Origin: Litorimonas sp947503715
GTDB taxonomy: Bacteria > Pseudomonadota > Alphaproteobacteria > Caulobacterales > Maricaulaceae
NCBI RefSeq assembly: GCF_050271975.1
Contig: NZ_CP189850.1
Span: forward strand, 1,488,001-1,552,000
Length of the DNA: 64,000 nucleotides
Reading direction: 5' to 3'
Shown: positions 61,449 to 64,000 of the stretch, in pieces
How positions within the stretch are numbered: the stretch's first letter is position 1
Layout: each line of letters opens with the position of its first letter
Notes under the pieces: generated by a model
Seen by the model: the letters and a program-made list of their open reading frames with translations, nothing else
Databases searched by the model: none
What the model was told of the DNA's origin: nothing
Made by a program: the position numbers and the translations under genes

Positions 61449-62010
61449 CAATAAGACATTGATGATTCTCACGGGTGTGGGCGTCGCCATGCTCGGCCTC
61501 GGATTTGCGTCCGACCCGCTCTATGACACGTTCTGCAAAGTCACCGGATATGGCGGCACGCCAAAAATTGCGGAAGACAATCTCTCCGAAGTGCTGGACC
61601 GCGAAGTCACTGTTTATTTCGACTCCAATGTCGCGCAGGATTTGCCGTGGGAGTTTAAGGCCGAACAACGCTCAATGGATGTGCAACTTGGCGCGTCCGG
61701 TCTCGCCTATTATACCGTCACGAATACATCGAAATATCCGGTTACAGGCGTTGCGAATTTCAATGTGATGCCGATTAAGGCCGCGCCGTTTTTCGTCAAA
61801 ACCGATTGTTTCTGCTTCGAAGAGCAAACGATCCAGCCGGGCGAAAGCCTGCCGCTGCCCGTCATCTTTTTCGTTGATCCACAATTGGATGAAGATGACC
61901 GCCTGAGCGACGTCAAAGACATAACGCTGAGCTACACATTCTTCCCGACGGAAGAGGGGACTATGCCAGCGAATGTTGGGCCGTCCAAACGTGCGGAAGT
62001 AACGAACTAA
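61438..62010 (+). CDS. ctaG: cytochrome c oxidase assembly protein CtaG (Cox11)
   Basis: Delivers copper to the CuB site of subunit I. The ATG at 61438 has GAGGTGAG upstream and gives 190 residues: one N-terminal membrane helix and a periplasmic domain with the copper motif CFCFEEQ (in KTDCFCFEEQTIQPGES). LPVIFFVDPQLDEDDRL and ITLSYTFFPT also match Cox11. It overlaps the upstream small gene by 11 bp. Confidence 0.95.
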   Translation: MPSNNKTLMILTGVGVAMLGLGFASDPLYDTFCKVTGYGGTPKIAEDNLSEVLDREVTVYFDSNVAQDLPWEFKAEQRSMDVQLGASGLAYYTVTNTSKYPVTGVANFNVMPIKAAPFFVKTDCFCFEEQTIQPGESLPLPVIFFVDPQLDEDDRLSDVKDITLSYTFFPTEEGTMPANVGPSKRAEVTN

Positions 62011-62109
62011 TCCGTTGTGAGTTGTTGCGGCGAAGCAGTCGCCTCGCTATAGCCAGCGGTAATATGACAATGCGGTCTTTGCCGCGCGTATAACAAGACG
62101 AGATTTCTC

Positions 62110-63072
62110 ATGGCCGGACACGCCGTCGAACACGACTATCACCTTATTCCACCATCACCGTGGCCGTTCCTATCGGGTATCGCAGCGCTCGTTTGGGGCG
62201 TGGGCATGGTTGTCTTCTTTGCCGGATTGGTCCCACGCACGGGCGAATCGCCCATGCTGGAATTCTTCTTCTCCAAAGGCCTCGACAGCCTGCAGGACAG
62301 CTACCGTGCAGCCGGAGATAAAGTCGGCGCAGATGGCGGTTGGATACTCCTCGTCATCGGGACGCTCTTTGCGGCTTACGTGATGTATGGCTGGTGGAAA
62401 GATGTCGCCGCCGAATCCAAGGCAGGCGATCACACACCCGTCGTCGATATTGGTCTGCGCTACGGCATGATCATGTTTATCATGCAGGAAGCGATGTTCT
62501 TTGTCGGCTGGTTCTGGATGTTCTTTGAACTCGGCCTGTTCCACAAGATGCGGGCGGCCTGGAACCCGGACGTACTCGAAAATGCGGATGAATACGCGAC
62601 CAGCATGGCACCGGGCATCAAGGGTGTTGATCCGTGGAACCTCCCATTGATGAACACAGTCATTTTGTTGCTCTCTGGTACAACTGTCACTTGGGCGCAT
62701 CACGCACTCATTCACGGTGACCGCCGTGGCGCGAAATGGGGGCTAGGCTTAACTGTTCTTCTCGGCATTCTCTTCACATTCGTTCAAGGCTACGAATATC
62801 TCGAACTCTTCCACGAGCGTACAGAAGGTCACCCTTGGATTTCGACTGACGCCTTTGGCTCTGCCTTCTTCATGGCGACGGGTTTCCATGGTCTGCACGT
62901 TTTGATCGGGACAATCTTCCTCGCGATCATGTATCTTCGTTTGGTCAAAGGTGGCCTGCGTCCTGAGAAACATTTTGGTCTGGAAGCTGCCGCTTGGTAC
63001 TGGCACTTTGTTGATGTTGTCTGGCTCTTCCTGTTCGCCTTCGTTTACATCATCTTCGCCGTGGGTATGTAA
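62110..63072 (+). CDS. ctaE: cytochrome c oxidase subunit III
   Basis: The 320-residue product has seven expected helices. Family blocks include PSPWPFLSGIAALVWGVGMV at the N-terminus, GLRYGMIMFIMQEAMFFVGW, TVTWAHHALIHGDRRG, YEYLELFHERTEG and AAWYWHFVDVVWLFLFAFVY. It is longer than most subunits III because of an extension between helices one and two (about residues 40-80). It stabilises the aa3 oxidase and supports proton uptake. Confidence 0.96.
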   Translation: MAGHAVEHDYHLIPPSPWPFLSGIAALVWGVGMVVFFAGLVPRTGESPMLEFFFSKGLDSLQDSYRAAGDKVGADGGWILLVIGTLFAAYVMYGWWKDVAAESKAGDHTPVVDIGLRYGMIMFIMQEAMFFVGWFWMFFELGLFHKMRAAWNPDVLENADEYATSMAPGIKGVDPWNLPLMNTVILLLSGTTVTWAHHALIHGDRRGAKWGLGLTVLLGILFTFVQGYEYLELFHERTEGHPWISTDAFGSAFFMATGFHGLHVLIGTIFLAIMYLRLVKGGLRPEKHFGLEAAAWYWHFVDVVWLFLFAFVYIIFAVGM

Positions 63073-63085
63073 TCCAGTCGACCCG

Positions 63086-63475
63086 ATGATCACACCTAGA
63101 CGGGGTCGGCGGCGATTGCCGCCGGTCCAAACCGGCCTCAGCGGCCGCTGCCCCGAATGCGGGGAAGGGCGGCTCTTCAAAGCCCTCCTCAGTTTTCAAG
63201 ACAGTTGCGCGGCCTGTAGTGCGGATTTTCGCGATGAAGATGCGGGGGACGGTCCCGCGATATTCGTCATCTTCATTGTCGGCATCTTTATCGTGCCCAT
63301 GGCGCTGGCCTTTCACATGCTCCTCGACCCGCCCATGGTCGTCACGATGCTACTCTGGGGCACAATCATTATTCTTGCGAGTCTCTGGCTCTTGCGCCTG
63401 ATGCGCGGTGTCATGTTCAATATTGCGTGGCAGAGAAAAGCCCGTGAAGTCCGCCTGGAGGATTTCAAACAGTGA
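63086..63475 (+). CDS. DUF983 family protein
   Basis: The 129-residue product from the ATG at 63086 has a zinc-ribbon-like part with two CxxC pairs (GRCPECGEG near residue 21 and DSCAACSADF) and two membrane helices (about residues 60-105). DUF983 genes sit between ctaE and surf1 in many alphaproteobacteria, so a role in oxidase assembly is likely but not proven. Its stop overlaps the surf1 GTG start by 4 bp. Confidence 0.88.
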   Translation: MITPRRGRRRLPPVQTGLSGRCPECGEGRLFKALLSFQDSCAACSADFRDEDAGDGPAIFVIFIVGIFIVPMALAFHMLLDPPMVVTMLLWGTIIILASLWLLRLMRGVMFNIAWQRKAREVRLEDFKQ

Positions 63476-64000
63476 GTATAAAATTCAAACCCATGCCGTG
63501 GCTGACGGGTATCGTCGCCATTATGCTCGTCATCCTGATCTCGCTCGGCGTCTGGCAATATCAGCGCTTGAACTGGAAAACGGACTTGCTGGCCGAGGTT
63601 GAGGCCTCTGTCACCGCGCCCCCACTCACATCATTGGAAGATCTAGATCGCGCAATCGCCGCGGATGAACCCGTGGACTTTCGACGGATTGCCTTTCAGT
63701 CCTCACCCGTTGCGGGTGAGCCAATTTACGCGGTTTACCGCACGCAGCAGGGCGGCATTTACTGGGACCTGTTCCAGCAATATTCCAATATCTTCGGACG
63801 ATTCGAGACAGTCTTAGATGATGCAAAACCTGACGGCACGGCTGTCAGTCCGGCCACACTCGTCGCTGATATTCACGTGGGATATGTCCGTGAGGATCAT
63901 CCGATGGGAACGGTTGAAGGTTGGCTGAAATCCAAACCCAACCGGACAACCAATCGCTGGTTTAAATTTAATCAGACGGGGGACTGGGGTGATGAAGACA
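63472..64000 (+). CDS. surf1: SURF1 family oxidase assembly protein, 3' partial
   Basis: The frame starts with GTG at 63472 (GTGA overlap with the DUF983 stop) and stays open to the end of the window, covering about 176 residues. It has one N-terminal membrane helix with the SURF1 motif (ISLGVWQYQRLNWK) and the soluble domain (DFRRIAFQS, then HVGYVRED). A second helix is expected beyond the window. SURF1 helps insert heme a into subunit I. Confidence 0.92.
   Translation, partial: MSIKFKPMPWLTGIVAIMLVILISLGVWQYQRLNWKTDLLAEVEASVTAPPLTSLEDLDRAIAADEPVDFRRIAFQSSPVAGEPIYAVYRTQQGGIYWDLFQQYSNIFGRFETVLDDAKPDGTAVSPATLVADIHVGYVREDHPMGTVEGWLKSKPNRTTNRWFKFNQTGDWGDED

Noticed and set aside
1..64000. CRISPR arrays, insertion sequences, prophage genes, rRNA or tRNA genes
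   Set aside because: Searched by eye on both strands; no regularly spaced repeats, transposase or phage motifs, or tRNA cloverleaf patterns were seen.

Overview
The window looks like chromosomal DNA of an alphaproteobacterium close to the Caulobacterales/Maricaulales (Hyphomonas-like) group. This is inferred from a SciP homologue (a CtrA-pathway cell-cycle regulator) in a GAnTC-rich intergenic region, two TonB-dependent receptors, a CelD/HfsK-type acyltransferase, the alphaproteobacterial order of cytochrome oxidase genes (ctaC-ctaD-ctaB-small protein-ctaG-ctaE-DUF983-surf1), and moderate GC. No rRNA, tRNA, insertion sequence, prophage or CRISPR array was seen, so this is mostly core or semi-core genome.

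Layout. 1-3.6 kb: a small membrane ORF, an EF-hand protein with an ECF sigma factor and a probable anti-sigma partner, a MinD-like protein without a Walker A motif, and a Tat-exported SDR. 3.7-6 kb: a cytoplasmic tyrosinase overlapping a DUF2182 membrane protein. 6-10.8 kb: a glyoxylate bypass unit, a RamB/ScfR-type regulator divergent from aceB-aceA. 10.9-12 kb: arsC-arsH. 12-14 kb: sciP, mnmA and dodecin. 14-19 kb: small membrane proteins, thiolase, dienelactone hydrolase and a SulP transporter. 18.9-21 kb: phoR-phoB. 21-28 kb: an RND efflux operon (outer-membrane lipoprotein, adaptor, a small secreted protein, pump). 28-36 kb: an M13 peptidase, then a membrane-anchored AraC regulator, a frameshifted S41 peptidase, an ABC exporter, and an SdpR/SdpI pair. 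35.8-41.5 kb: GMC oxidoreductase, aldehyde dehydrogenase, TonB receptor. 41.6-46.4 kb: CelD-like acyltransferase, CDF metal exporter, a TerB-like protein, and a DUF350/serine protease/extensin-like operon. 46.4-47.5 kb: a gene-free stretch full of hairpins and repeats. 47.5-57.3 kb: rlmN, gshA, a TonB receptor divergent from a POT peptide transporter, a DUF937 protein, a small membrane protein and tldD. 57.5-64 kb: the aa3 cytochrome oxidase cluster, with surf1 running off the end.

The most unusual places are: (i) 30-35.8 kb, where a membrane AraC regulator with a 21-bp-spaced direct-repeat operator lies beside an S41 peptidase, an ABC-2 exporter and SdpR/SdpI, which could form one stress or peptide-response module; (ii) the structured intergenic region at 46.4-47.5 kb; (iii) the efflux operon with a small cysteine-bearing secreted protein and an internal terminator; (iv) six GAnTC sites within 165 bp beside sciP. 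All assignments come from reading motifs by eye; no database search was run.
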